NCBI GenBank assembly: GCA_009599575.1
Contig: VWND01000064.1
Location: 806,001 to 870,000, forward strand
DNA from: Blumeriella jaapii
Taxonomy: Eukaryota; Ascomycota; Leotiomycetes; Helotiales; Drepanopezizaceae
DNA: 64,000 nt
Direction: 5' to 3'
A program made the translations under genes and the position numbers. Shown here piece by piece: positions 45,093 to 58,115 of this stretch. The notes under the pieces were generated by a model. It saw nothing but the letters and a program-made list of their open reading frames with translations. It was not told the origin of the DNA and searched no databases. The number at the start of each line of letters is the position of its first letter. The first letter of the stretch is position 1.

Positions 45093-47494
45093 ATTCCAAA
45101 TCAAAAAAACATCTACGAAACCCAGTCGGGAATTAGATCAAATACTGGTCTAGAGCGAGCGCTAGCCACCCCACCTACCTCCTTTATTGAAAAGGAAACG
45201 GCATCCGCGTCGCCCTGGGTCGGACTCGAAGAGTGGAAAACAGAAAAAAAAAAGGCAACAAGCAAACAGTAAAGAAAATTTAAGTACCAAAGAAGCGTTG
45301 ACCGCATATTCAGAAATGGTTTGATTCGATCGGAGAAATCGCCATGTCACTTTTTGCTAGAAATTTTGCTTTTTCACTTACGATGGGAGATGACTCGAAG
45401 ACCGACTGTTTGCGTTCACGGGCATGTGTTAATCACTTTTGCTAGTTGTAAAATAAGGTACTTATCAACTCGGACTTTTTGCTTAGCCTTTGTTGCAGCG
45501 CCCCTATCAGTTATTTCGATGTAGATATTAGAAATAATAATGGGCTACATTTTGAAAAGATAAAAAAAAAAAAAAGAAGAAAAAAAGCTTCGTTGGACGG
45601 TATCAAGTCTTGTTCACTTACTGTATTATGCACACACAACTTTATTAGTTCTTTTGCATCTACTATTTTATCCGCATTAATTCAAACATACAATCATTGA
45701 TCTAATCTAAAAAGAAGATCTAAGCCCACCTATCTTCTTTTTCTTTGCACGACCCGCTCTTCCTACCGTTTTGTACATTCATAATCACAGTTCTCCGTTT
45801 GTGAAAGTTACCCTTTGGCCCAGGGAGACGAAAGTGATAATACAACTGTCAACATACCAAATCGGTTTTTGTTTACAAATAACTACGCCTCCCCTTCCTC
45901 CGCTGTAAAAGCTTTTTAGCAGAGAAGTAATCTTTCAACTAATCGCTGAGGTACTGATGAAGACAGCGGGGTGAGGCTCAGAAATAAGAATGATAGTACT
46001 GTACAACGGCGAGTATGAATAATAGTGCAGCTAAAAAAGGCGGTGGTGGTGATGTGAATCCTGCTGATGTAAAAGGGGAAAAGACCGTACAGGAAGGAGG
46101 AGAGTGAGGTTATGCAGGTTGGACGGAGTGATGGGTTGTAGGTGGTGGATTTGAATGGTTCTACAGTACCGGCGAGACGGGGCACTTGGAATCGAGTTGA
46201 AAATTGGTAAACGACGAAGCGCGAAGGAAAAGAAAAAACTGTTTCGCGGCTGTTATCAACGAGAAGAAACGACATTAAGATTCAATACAACGGCGCGATG
46301 TCTCTGCTTTTGATACTATGCTTGGTTTAGCTTTGACGCATTTTGGGAAAATGTGGCAAGCGGGACTTTTGTTACAGAAAGACATTTCGGCAAATAGAGC
46401 CAGATTTTCTTTTCATTCTTAGACATAGCGCATATTTCGCCAAAAACACAAGCCTTTCATGCCTTTTGACGTTCGCATATGTAGGACTCGGTCAGACTTC
46501 ACAGTACCTAGAAGCAGTATACCCAAAAGCTGAGTACGAGCTCTTAGACTCTTTCAATACACTCTTTTTATTTTGAAACGTAGAACCACAAGAAAAACTA
46601 TACAAACTTCAATTAGACCGGATGCCTCCTATCATTCTGATGATGGAAGAGGTGCTGCCATATCTTACTATTGACAAGCTTAGCGCGAGTGCCCTGCCAT
46701 TCCTACGCGTTAAGGGTGACGCATTTGTAAGAGCGACCTGCTGAGCTGGCGCTCCACGAGTCCGGTATCTGGGGAACACGAGTGGGTGGAAAAGAAGACT
46801 AAAGTGCAACGCGAGGTTTCCAAGTGGTCGCGAAGATCACTTTTGTGGAAAACACTGGCACAAAATCCTGTTTTATGATTGATTTTGAGCTTGCCTTGTG
46901 AAAACTGTTGCTCGCCTGAACTCGATGCTTATGGCCTTCTATTATTTTTCAGCCATTTAGAAACGTTTATTAATCATATCCGCAAACGCCAGTTGGCACA
47001 ATCCTCACAGCGGGTAGTCTCCCGGATGAAGGCCTCGAGATTATCGGTTCCTCATCGCCCGGTCACCAAAGACGGCACTTCACACGCTGTGAAATTCTGA
47101 CTTCCATTATTCATCGCCAAAGTCATCTTCCTGCCTCCGTCCTTGCTTATCTTGGGTCCTCCCTCGAGCCTTACATACATAACTTACTGTTCAAAGCCCC
47201 GAAACACCCGAGATCAGCAGCTCTTATCACTCCTATTCGCGGCGTCTCGAAAAGTAGCATCGAGCCTTTCCTGGTCCTCGATAACGGCTTTTCCCCAACC
47301 AATAAAATGCATCCTGTGCTTGTACCGTACGAAATACCTCCTCGTTGCCTGCAAGGCTTGCTGCATCGGTCGTTAGGATCATTCGAGCACTCAGCTTCAA
47401 CAGCTCTGACTATCTTTGTTACATCGAAGATCACTTCACGAACTCCACGGAAAACCATCCCGCCTGTGAAGAAAAAACTCAGATAGCGGACACT
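45093..47494. other. AT-leaning spacer before the transposon block
   Basis: No gene recognised. Poly-A near 45562-45590 and purine-rich patches. On the minus strand 47376-47217 there is a 50-codon open frame (PMQQALQATRRYFVRYKHRM...) that looks protein-like but matches no family I know. The change to RIP-type sequence begins close to 47.5 kb. Confidence 0.45.
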
Positions 47495-50400
47495 TGTGAT
47501 ATATTTTTTTTTACATAACTGCTTTCTCGAAGGTCTTACATTTGTAAATATCCTTCACAACATACACGGATTCTACTTTTTGTTCGCAACAATCACTAAA
47601 TTCACTGCATTCGATTCGGGAGATTCGTTTTTTTTTTCCGAATCTCGAGGAATCAGCTCGAAAGCTCGTCGCGTTCGCCGTGCAGCTCGCGAAATAATTC
47701 CTTTTATTTTTTTTCGGTCGTTCGACGATTACGACCACGACTACGACGAATTATATATTCGTTTTATAAACGCAATCTTACCGTTTTAATTAAATTTGCA
47801 TTTTAAAAAAAAAAAACAAGCGAATGTTTTTAGCATTCGCTTTTTTTTTTTCGTTTTAAAACACGAAACGCGAATATTTATTATTGCAACGTCGGCTATT
47901 ATTAGCCAATTCGACGAAACAGACCGACAGTTTTAAATACGTCGCAAAATATAAGTATAATTCGCGACCGCTGCCGATAGCGTCGTAAATTAGCAAAAAA
48001 AAAAAAGCTTAAAACGCGATAATACGCCGAAAAACTTGCAAAAAATCTTATTTTTTTTTTGCAAACCCGCGCTTTTATTACTTTTTTCGCCGCTTTACCA
48101 AGCAATATCGATTTTTTTTTTTCTTTTTTGCTAAATTAATTATTTAAACAGACCGAATTTTTACGAAAAATCCTAAAAATTTTAATAAATTTCGAAAAAT
48201 TAAAATCGATTATCGTTAAAAAACTATAATAATAAACGCGTCCGTTTATTAACGAAATTTTACGCGTTTTCTTAAATTCGTTTATCGAAAACCAGCTAAT
48301 AAAAATTCGATAAAATTATCGCTTTTTAATTATATCGGCGAAAAGCATTTTGTTAAATAAATTTAATATTTTCGTTTTTAAGCAAAAAATCGCGAAGTTT
48401 ATACCGGGCTTAACGAAAAACGCGATTAAAAACCTAACGCTTACGAAAATAAACTAAGCTTTTTATTTAATCGATTTGAAAACTAAAATTTTTTTTATTA
48501 TTTAAAAAAACGTCGAAATTTTTCGTAAAATATTCGAAGCCACCGCCGTACGTATCCCGGAAAAATAATATAATTACGCGGTATAAAACGTTTTAGCCAC
48601 GGTTCCGGAGCTATTCGGCGACGTTTTTTATTATTTAAAATATATAAAAAACGAAGTTTTTACTTAAATTAAAATCAAGCCGATTAATACGCGCTTTTTT
48701 TTTTTCCGATACGAAACGAATTCAGCTATAAATAAATAAACCTGAATTATTTTTTTTTTACAGCCAGTCAAAAGCTTTATTTTTTTCGGCGTCAGCGCTT
48801 AAGCTAAATTTATCGATAAAAAAAACCGGCCATATTTCGCTACGATTTTAAATACTAAAGCTTTTGCAATTTATTAACTTGTATCCGATACGCTCGTTGC
48901 AATTATTATAATAACCGAATATAAAACTACGATAGCCCGACTGGCTTTAATTGCAAAACAATTTTATAATACGCGAACTGCTATAAATTATACGCTGCGA
49001 ATTACTTACGCTGCTTTGCGGCTTTTCGCCGCGTAAATAATAAAATAATACGATTAATTAAAAAAAAACTGAAAACTGTCCGGCGATTAAAAAAAGCGGC
49101 TTATTCGGTCGCGGTTATTTTTTATTATTAAAACTTTTATTTTTTCAAATAATAACGATCCGGTTTTTAATAACGCGGGCCGAAAAAAAAAAAACGCGAA
49201 AACGCTGTAACGGCATATAAACAAAAAACTATCGCGCTTTTAATTATGATTTCCGCCGCGGTTACAACGTTAAACGTAATTTTTTCGGACCGTTTAATTC
49301 GAAACTCAGTTTTAAAATAATCGCTAAATATTTAATATTTCGGCCGAAAAGCATATTCGATTTTCGACGATACGGGCTTTTGTAATTTTTTTCGCAGAAT
49401 ACGCTTTTTTTTTTTACTTCGTTAAAAGCAATTTATTCGTTTTTATCGAATTAGCTACGAAATAAATCTTAAGCTTTCGCAAACGAATTAAAAAAAATAA
49501 ATATCGATATTAATATTTTTATTTTTTAATAATAAAACATTTTTATAAACAACGCGAAAAATTTCGCAATCGAAAGCTTAAAACAAATTTTAATATTTGC
49601 TAGGCAAACGTTTAAAAAAAACAACCGAAGTATATTACGCTTTTGCATTTATACGATGCAAAACGCATAAACGTGATTTGCGTACAAAAATCTTAGAACG
49701 TTTCGAAAACCAAAATATAAAATCATTTATTATACGATTTGTATATACCGATCGATTTATAAAACGAAACCGAAAAAGAAATTTTCGAGCGAATACGTTT
49801 TAAAATGCTAATTTACGTTCGAAAAAACGCAAAGCTTAACTCGCAATAACGACGATTAATTAATAGCAAAAACCTGTTTTAGCTAAACGTAAATATATAT
49901 TTTATTTTTAACCTATACAAACAGGGCCATATTTAATAAATATTAAACTACGTAATATATTTCGAATTATTTTTCAATTATATAATAAACGGCGATTTTA
50001 ATGCCCGATACGATATTTTTAAGCCGGGGTCGGATACGGCAAAAAATAAAAAACACTTCGCAAACTAAACTGCTATTTCGAATATAAATTTCATCGGCGC
50101 CGTTAGCGAATTTATTTATAATAAAAAACACGTTTTAAATTTTACTTTTTCGAATATATTTAATTCGATTATTACGATACGATACGATATATATAACGGC
50201 TCAGATTACGAAATCTAAATAACGATTTTTTTTAACAAAAAAAAAATACTCGTAATTTAAATATATTATAAAATATCCGATTTAAAACTCGGCAAATTCG
50301 CAGGTCTAATACGCGCAAAAATCAGCCGATTTGCGAATTCCGCTATATTATTAACGCTAAAAAAGCTGAACGAATACGCGGCTGCGCTAATCCGGGTTTT

Positions 50401-53282
50401 TTAAAAAAGTATTACAGCTGTCGGAAAGCTTTTTCAAAAAAGCTTATAAGCCATTTTATAATAAACTAACGAATGCTAAAAAATCAAAAACAAATATTTG
50501 CGAATACGCCGAATAATATACGACGACGGTGAAATTTTCGAAAAAACCAAACAGTTTTTCGTTATAATACGCAAAACGAAAAAAAAACTATTAGCGGAAA
50601 CTTATTAATAAAATCGATAATAACGAAAAGTTATATAAAATAATAAATTAACACCGAATAACCACGAATTTTAAAGCTTTTTTATTAATAATAAACGGCA
50701 CGGTAATTAAAAATATTAAAAACAAAATTAATATTTTAAAAAAAAACAAAATACTTAAACGTTTTTTAATTACCGACGATTTCGACCACGATTTTTTTAT
50801 CGAATAAGCAAGATCGGGCCATTTTTTTTAAGCAAACTTCGTATCGTCCGAAAAAATAAAAAAATACTGCATCGAAATTATTAATATTTTTCCGGGCATT
50901 AACCGGATTACGGTAAAATTTCTAAAAGCTTATTAAAAAAAAATCAAAACCGTTATATACGATTTATTTTTAACCGCTGCTTCGCAACGAATTATTTTCC
51001 GATTTTTTAAAAGCTGGCCGAAATAATTATAATAATTAAAATTAATAAACGAAACAAATTTTTTTTACGCTTATAACGTCCGATCGCTTTTTTTTTTTTA
51101 TATATTTAAAAACTTCGAAAAAATTATCGTTAATAAAATCGCGTAAATAACGCTTTACGACCGGCCTGCTTAATTTATAATATAAAAGCGCTTTTCCGAA
51201 ACGCTTTACTTTCGATTTGACAGCGTATTTTACGGCCGATATCGAAACTGCGTTCGTCGTAAAAAAATATATTACGATTATTATTTTAAACGTGCAAAGC
51301 GCGTTCGACGCCGTTTTAATTCGACGCTTATTTAAAAAAATAACCGATTAAAAATAGCTTTTTCTATTTTTTTTATTAATCAAATCGTTTTTTTTTTTTT
51401 TACGAAACGACGAATATAAATACGATTCGAAAAAAAAATTACCGATTTTAATTACGTTTATTACGGCATTTTTCAAAAATCGCTATTTTTTTCGGTTTTG
51501 TATATATTATATTTAGCAAAATTGCTTAATTAAAACTTTATTTTTCGCTTTAAATACGCAAACGATATATTAATTTATCGTATTTTATATAACTTAAACG
51601 ATAATATCGAATTATTTGCGAAAAACGTTTGTAATATTTTCGAATAAAAAAACGAATATAAAATCGCTTTCGCGCCGAAAAAAATCGAAATAATATATAT
51701 TATTACGCAAAACAGCGATTATGCTTTTTCGATTATAATCGACGATAAAATTACGATTTTTTGTATTATTACGGCGAAAAAAAACGAGCAATCTGCGCTG
51801 CGCTAATTAAAAATCTGATTCGATCGAAAACTTATTTTCAAACGATACGTTAGAAAACGCGCAAGCAAAATACGATAAGCGGCGTAATATATTAAAAGTT
51901 TCGGCCGAATTAATAATAGCTTTTCGGCCAGCGCGCTGCGAAAAGCAGTAATTATTTATATTTTTTTTTCGATATTATTTAAAACCGAAATCTAATACGC
52001 AGGCCGTACGAAACTTAATCGCCGAATCGGACGAAATAGCTAAATTAGCATCCGTTTCGGCGATTATATCGATTTAATATAAAAAACTATTATTTTGGCC
52101 GTACGGAAAATACTTTTTGTATAACGCATCACTTTTTTTATTATAATAATACGGAACGCAAGCTTTTTTTTCGCAAACGCGGCTTTAAAAAAAGCTAAAG
52201 CACGTTTTGCGATAAAATTGCAAATCGTAAACGAAACGTATTTTTTAATTCAACGCATTTTTATTTTAATAATTTTTCGAAGCAAATACGCGAATATATA
52301 TATAATCGCTAAAACGAAAATTCAGCGCTTCGGCGATATTTTTTTATAAATCCCACGATTCAAACTGATTTTTCCGCACTTTTCGTCCGGCAGCCGCATC
52401 GATTTTATTATAAGCGTTAAAAAAAAAAAAAGGCCGCGGAAGATTTTAAAAAATAATAGGCAGAATTACTTTTCGGAAACGTTACGATTTTTTCGAACGG
52501 CTGCGAAAAAAATACAAAAACGGCGTTTATTTCGTAAGCTACGAATACGCTATATATCAAAACCGCAGGCAAATAACGTTTAAATACGGCTCGATAAACG
52601 ATTATTTTTATATTTTTCGATGCAAAAGCGATAAAAGCATAAAAAGGCTTGCAAAAGGCTGCGAACATACCAGCCGAAATACGTACGCAAAAGCTATAAA
52701 TATATATCGACAGTATTTTAATAATTTAAAAAATACGCGGAATACTTTTTTTTTTTTTAATAAGCTTTTTTAGCCTGCTAAAAAATAATAAAAATATACG
52801 ACGTGAAAATTAAATAAGCATCGAGCTATACGAATATCGAAAGCAACGAAGCCGCCGACAAACTGATAAATACGAATACAAAAAACTTTTTAAAATAAAA
52901 GCTTTGCGTCCGAACCGATTATAAATAAAATACGCTTCGATTTTAGAAAAATGCGAAATTCGCATCGAAGCCGCTAATAAAAAACAGCCAGCAGAAAGCT
53001 TTTACGAAATTACAAGCGGTAAAATCCGGTTTACGCGATTAAATCTTTGCCGAAGCTCGATATGCCGAAACGATTGCTTTATTATTATTTAGCGATTAAA
53101 ATTACTTATAAAAATTATAAATAATATTACGTTAAATATAATTATACCGACGCTAAATTACGCTGCAAATGCAAAAAGCTTAAAATCTTATTGCATTTAG
53201 TATTATGCCGCCGCGCGATTAAACGTTTTTTTGGTTGGTTTAAGAAAATTCGATCAAACGCTTTTTTTCGAACCGAGCGAAA
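47495..53282 (+). mobile_element. Tad1-like non-LTR retrotransposon (LINE), RIP-degraded
   Basis: Left border approximate; right border set by the gypsy LTR at 53283. ORF2 domains can still be read on the + strand through many stops: endonuclease GDFNAR (49991-50008) and a GSD(H) block near 50200; reverse transcriptase motif A NVQSAFDAV (51289-51315, original first Asp now Asn), motif B QKSLFFSVLYILYLA (51474-51518, originally QGSPLSP-like), motif C YAND (51555-51566, originally YADD); RNase H with FSNG (about 52490) and QNRRQIT...YGSIND (about 52558-52605); and a C-terminal Cys/His knuckle RCKCKKLKILLHL (about 53160). The G-to-A changes at catalytic codons and near absence of CA/TG are RIP. 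Upstream, a + frame at 49597-49803 may be part of ORF1. No copy could be active. Confidence 0.85.
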
Positions 53283-53579
53283 TGTGACGATCTAATCAGT
53301 CGGAGGGCTGAAAGATCAGTCAACTGGTCGCCGTGTTCATATGATATGAAAAACGAGCCTTTGGTTTTGTAATAAAAATATTCACTTAGAATCAACAATT
53401 GCAAAAAGCAGAAATTGCTAAAAAAAAAAAACTTTATATATATAAATAATTTTCATAATTGATAAAAAGACTTATCAGAAGACCAGAGAGCTTGCAGCTA
53501 TACGTAATTGCTAGGAAGCTTGCAGTTATACGTAGTTGCTAAAATAATACGAAAAGTAGCAATAAAATAAATCGTTATA
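53283..53579 (-). repeat. LTR of gypsy element C
   Basis: 297 bp, + strand ends TGTGACG and CGTTATA (a RIP-mutated CGTTACA), i.e. inverted TGTNACG termini. It holds two copies of a 24-bp AGCTTGCAG(C/T)TATACGTA-type unit (about 53490-53540). Much of it is RIP-free, with normal CA/TG content. Confidence 0.8.
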
Positions 53580-55626
53580 TTATTCCTCCGTCCGAAAAAA
53601 GCGCGCCTTCGAGCTTTTATTTATTGGTACGTCGCTATCCAAATGATCGTACGAGTTTAAATTTTCGGAATACGCTTTTAGCCAGTTTATAAGTTTTGCA
53701 AAAGAACCGGAAAGCTTTTTATACGCCAAATGAAAATCGCGCATTTTTAAAAAAGCATATATAAAATCAAACGCGGAATACCACGTGAAATCTTTATTTA
53801 AATCTATCCAAAAAGCTTTATACTAAAAGGTCTTCCGCTGCATTCGATAGGCGATTAATTTTTCGATTTCGTATTTAAGCTTATCAGTTATATTAATAAG
53901 TTTAAAAGCTGAATTAATCTGATTTAAAAGCGCGTCGTCAGCTGCTTTACGCAGTCGATTAGCGTAAAAAACTGGGTGTACGTTTATAATACTAAAGAAA
54001 TCTAGCTTAAAAACGTTATCGAAAATTTTGGTTATAATTTTGAAAAAGCCGTTTGTAAGATTGTCGAGCTTACGAAAGGGCCGGGAGATCGGAAATAAAC
54101 GCATATCGAGCCATATATAATCGCTAACGTTAAAATCGATCGCGCGGCGAAATTTATTCGTATTTTTTTTTATTTTATCGTAGGCTTATTAAAAATGCGA
54201 TTTAGCGAGGTTTTAGGCGTCGTAATAGCGGCGAGCGTACGCACGAGCTTCGTTTGCGTTTAGCTTATGTAAAAAGTTGAAAAAAAAGAAAATATCGAGC
54301 TTCCAGTTCCAATTGGTATAAGAAATATAATCGTATACAATTTCAAAAGGTAAAAGGCTATTTAAACTTTCGTAAAAAAAAATCATTTGAACGAAATTTA
54401 TTATTAAAAAAAATTCGTTTTAATCGTTTTGGTAAAAGTTTATAAAAAGTCGAAAGCGTTTTTGCAAATATTAATTATAAATTTCGGTTTGACCGTCGGT
54501 TTTAAAATAAGCGGCTATCGAAAGCTTTAGTTGCGTACCGAATATTTTATTTAATTCAAATCAAAAAATAAACTAATACTAAAGGCCACGATCGCTAATA
54601 ATACTTTTTAAAAAGCCAAAATATTTATATACGTAAAATATATATAATTTAACGAAGCTTCGAGCGTCGATATTTTTATAATAAAAAATCGAAATAGCTT
54701 GCTTAGAAAAGCGATTTATTATTATAAATACGTTATCGTAACCGTATTTGTTTTTATTAAAATTGTAAAAGTTTATTATAACGTGTTTTCAAAAATGGTT
54801 AAAAACAGAAAAAAGCTAAAAAAGGCCGGAGCGCTTATTAAAACAGAATTCTTTCGATAAGCGTGGCAGTTGCGATAATATTGTTTTACGAAAGCTGTTA
54901 TACCTCGCTAATAATATTAATCCGAAAGCAATTGCGTAATTTTGCGAGCGTTAGGATAAGCGGTGGAAATTTAATCGTGCATTTTTCGTATAAAAATCAA
55001 ACGAAAGTAATCGACGTTTGATATTATTAAACGATCGTAATATAATAGCAAATCGCGTTTAAATATATACGAAAACGGAATATTATTAGCGTCGTTTTTT
55101 TTCGTAGCGTTTCGTACAGCTTTTTTTCGGAAAGCTATCAGGCTGCTAGCTGTGCGATTAGCGTGGAGAATTTGATTAATAATACGGAGTACGAGAAAAA
55201 AATCAGCTATTTTAACGATAAAAACAGCTGTTTCGAAGATTATGGAAAATCGAAGTTTTTTAATTAAAAAGCGGTGATCGATCTGATTTGTTCGAAAAAG
55301 AGTTTGTAAGCGCTGAATGCGTTTAAAAAAGTTTTAGCGGTCGAGTTCGTTCGTACGACGTATTAATGCGTTAGCTAAAGAATTATATTTATTTAATTTG
55401 TACGTAATAAAAAAGTTATAATCGGCGAAAAGCTCGGCCCAGCGTGCTTATCGAACGTTTAAAAGTTTAAAAATTATAAAATACTTTAAGGCTTTGTAAT
55501 TAATAATTATTTTGATTTAATAAACTGAGCCAGCCAGCTTAGTATAAAAGTTGCTTAGAAATCTTACGATTGCGAGTATTTTTTTGTCGTATACGACGTA
55601 GTTTAGCTCTGCGAAAGCTATAATTT
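53283..55626 (-). mobile_element. Ty3/gypsy element C, 3' half with its LTR
   Basis: Read on the minus strand from the right: RNase H (YKALKYF...ARWAELFADYNF, about 55530-55390), integrase core with TDGQTE (about 54510-54470), and a C-terminal tail (KMRDFHLAYKKL..., ...NWLKAY) ending at a TAA (53582-53580) that abuts the LTR. The LTR is 53283-53579. The 5' half (gag, protease, RT) is absent: it is cut at 55626 by the LTR of element A. The element sits in the 3' end of the LINE. Confidence 0.85.
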
Positions 55627-56029
55627 TGTCAGGAACCAACATCACGTGTATAAGTCAGATGATCCGCCAAGACCTTCTGCCTTCTACCAATCCTCGAATA
55701 ATATTCTTTGCGGATAGGCCGTGGAGGCCGGATAGTATTGTGAGGGCTGAAAATAACATTTAGGTAAAACATTTTATAAGAATAATTGCTAAGAAACCAG
55801 TTATTAGAATTATATTAAAAAGGATTAAGAAAAGATCGGGATAGGGGCTAAAAAGCATATTAAATAGAGTTCGCCTGGTTTTCTAAGAAATACTTTTTTC
55901 GAAAGCTTCATCCTTTTTTTGTATTTATACACGTTTTTTATTAAAAATATAAAAAATAGAAATCAGTTTGATTATTAATTCAATCTTATTTAAATTTTAT
56001 TATTTGAATTAGTGTTTTTCTATTTTTTA
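55627..56029 (+). repeat. LTR of element A
   Basis: Starts TGTCAGG, ends TTA (from TCA). The first 300 bases keep CA/TG; the last 90 are RIP-mutated. It aligns in inverted orientation with 57544-57947. Confidence 0.85.
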
Positions 56030-57334
56030 ATTTTTATATTTTGATTTTTCTATTTATCGGAACGGCAGTTCGATATTATTAAAACAACTTTTTATTATAT
56101 TATTATATTTATATCGTTATTATCGATATTATAGCTTTTCGCATTCGCAAAAAACAAGTATTTTCAATTATTTAAAAAGATTTAGCATTTTCGGCTGCTT
56201 AAAAAAACCCCGTATTATCGTTTTTTTTAACGTTACCAGCCTTACCAAAAGTCGAAAATACTTTATTATCAGGGCGCGACGATTTCCCAACTTTTTTTAT
56301 CGAAGAAATTATTAAAAAAAGCTACGCTTAAAGCGATTCGAAAGAATTTTTCACCGAAATTTTGATTTATTTATTTAATAAACGAATTCGCGCCGAACAA
56401 AAAGAAAACGATAAACGTAAAAAAATAAAAAAAATACAAGCTAAAATAAAACAGAAAAAAATTAAAAAAAAGATTTACGAAACAATCAAAAGATTCGAAG
56501 AAATTAAAAAACGCCGAAACGAATTTCGAAAAAAAGTTAAACAATTTCAACGAAAACTCGACGTTTTCGAAAATATCGAAAAAAAGATTTTTATATTTTT
56601 TAATACCGTTCCAATTGAAAAAAAACAGAAAATAATCTAAGCCGGCGATTATTATAAAATATTTTCGAAGCATTACGATAACAATACTTATTGGAAACGA
56701 TTTAATATTTTTTTTAAATATATTATATTTCTTATAAGAAATATAGCGAATTCGAGCCGAAAAGTACTAAAAATAAAAGACTTTTTAATATATCGAAGAA
56801 AAAATATTAAAAAAGCTTAATTTTTTATTCGGCGTGCAAAGCGAAGTTTCCGCCAGAATAAAAAAGTAATATTTTGTATTAATTAAAAGAAAATTAACGC
56901 TTGTATTCTAGCTTTCGACGATAAAATAAAAAAAAAGTAAATCGGATACGAACGACGTTTTACGAATATTCGAATTATATAAAACGATTTTAAAAAATAA
57001 ATATTAAACTTTTTAATAAATGCGAAAAATCAAAAAATCGCGGCTTCGAATTTATACGATAAAGCGAAGCAAAAAGAATATAAATTAATTAACGATTTCG
57101 TTGCTTATTTAAATAATTTCGAACAGCAGTTGCAAATAACAAACGATACGATTAAAAAAAAAATGCTTTTCGCAAAATTCCGATTTATTTTTCAAAAAAA
57201 AATTATTAAACGAAGCAATACTACAGTTATAAACTCGTACGAAAAATTAATATTAATCGCTCGTCGTATCGAAAATGCTAATAAAATTATTAACGACGAA
57301 ACGAAAAATAATAAACGACGACGACGAAACGAAC

Positions 57335-57336
<2 letters not shown>

Positions 57337-57369
<33 letters not shown>
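57337..57369 (+). repeat. Poly-A run (33 A) inside gag
   Basis: An uninterrupted A run within the gag frame of element A. In element B the matching place is a shorter, interrupted run. Confidence 0.9.
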
Positions 57370-57371
<2 letters not shown>

Positions 57372-57543
57372 TATATTTACGATTAAAACTCAAAAGTTAA
57401 AACAAATATATACCGTTCTCGATTCGAAAATACGTTATAAAAAAAAAAACGAAAGCGAAAAAACGATAATTTTAATAAAATCCTTTGAAATTTTAAAACT
57501 TTTAACGACTTTTTTTATTTTTCGAAATGCAATCTGTAAGGAT

Positions 57544-57947
57544 TGAAAGGCAGGGAAACACTAGTTCAGATAATAAAGCTCAGATAAGGTTGGATTAATA
57601 GTCAGACTGATCTTTACCTTCTATATTTCTAATAGAAGGCGTGTATAAATACAAAAGGAAAAGTGGAGCCCTCGAAAAAAGTATTTCCTAGGAAACCAAG
57701 CGAATCCCATTTAATATGCTTTTCCAGCCCCTATCCCGACCTTTTTTTATTTTTTTTAATATAACCCTAATAACTGGTTTTTTAATAATTACTTTTATAA
57801 AATGTTTTATTTAAATATTATTTTTAGCTTTTATAATATTATCCGGCTTTTACGGCCTATTCGCAGAAAATGCTATTCGAAGATTGGTAAAAAACAAAAG
57901 GTTTTGGCGGATTATCTGATTTATATACGTGATATTAATTTCTGATA
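57544..57947 (-). repeat. 3' LTR of element B
   Basis: 404 bp; + strand begins TGAAAGG and ends CTGATA (from CTGACA). The first 200 bases on the + strand keep CA/TG, the rest is RIP-mutated, the mirror image of the pattern in element A. Confidence 0.85.
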
Positions 57948-58051
57948 TTATTCTTTTTTTTAGGCTTTTGGTTTTTAAAAGCGATTGATTTTTTTATGCG
58001 TATGCTTCCGTGTATAACGTGCGTTACGCCTTCGAAATAACGTGCGATTTC

Positions 58052-58115
58052 TTCCGCTTTTAGTCGTAAATTATAGCTGTTTTTTCCGCTTTCGGTCGTA
58101 AATTATAGCTATTTT
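58052..58115 (+). repeat. 32-bp tandem repeat in the tail of element B
   Basis: Copies at 58052-58083 and 58084-58115, starting TTCCGCTTT, differ at only a few positions that fit RIP transitions. Confidence 0.85.

Larger units (their letters stand above)
55627..57543 (+). mobile_element. Ty3/gypsy element A, truncated copy (5' LTR and gag)
   Basis: The 403-bp LTR (55627-56029) is followed by gag on the + strand: a coiled-coil Lys/Glu-rich segment (56362-56640) and a capsid-like segment (57130-57543) with KKMLFAKFRFIFQKKIIKRSN and IARRIENANK. The reading stops at the start of the Cys knuckle, where the LTR of element B begins. The same gag is found on the minus strand in element B (63385-63131), so A and B are one family. 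A run of 33 A (57337-57369) encodes Lys. Confidence 0.85.

Noticed and set aside
46660..46760. GC-richer island with GAGCTGGCGCTCC, suspected tRNA or 5S RNA
   Set aside because: No acceptor stem or T arm can be folded, and it does not match the 5S rRNA internal control regions as I know them.
47217..47376. Minus-strand 50-codon frame (PMQQALQATRRYF...)
   Set aside because: Looks protein-like and may be an old exon fragment, but there is no start, no family and a competing frame on the same strand.
49597..49803. 68-codon + strand frame in the LINE, thought at first to be a small gene
   Set aside because: It lies within RIP-mutated LINE sequence upstream of ORF2 and has only the composition of that element; kept as possible ORF1 relic.
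56371..56673. Phe-rich minus-strand frame resembling a membrane protein
   Set aside because: It is the antisense of the Lys-rich gag coiled coil; Lys codons AAA read as Phe TTT on the other strand.
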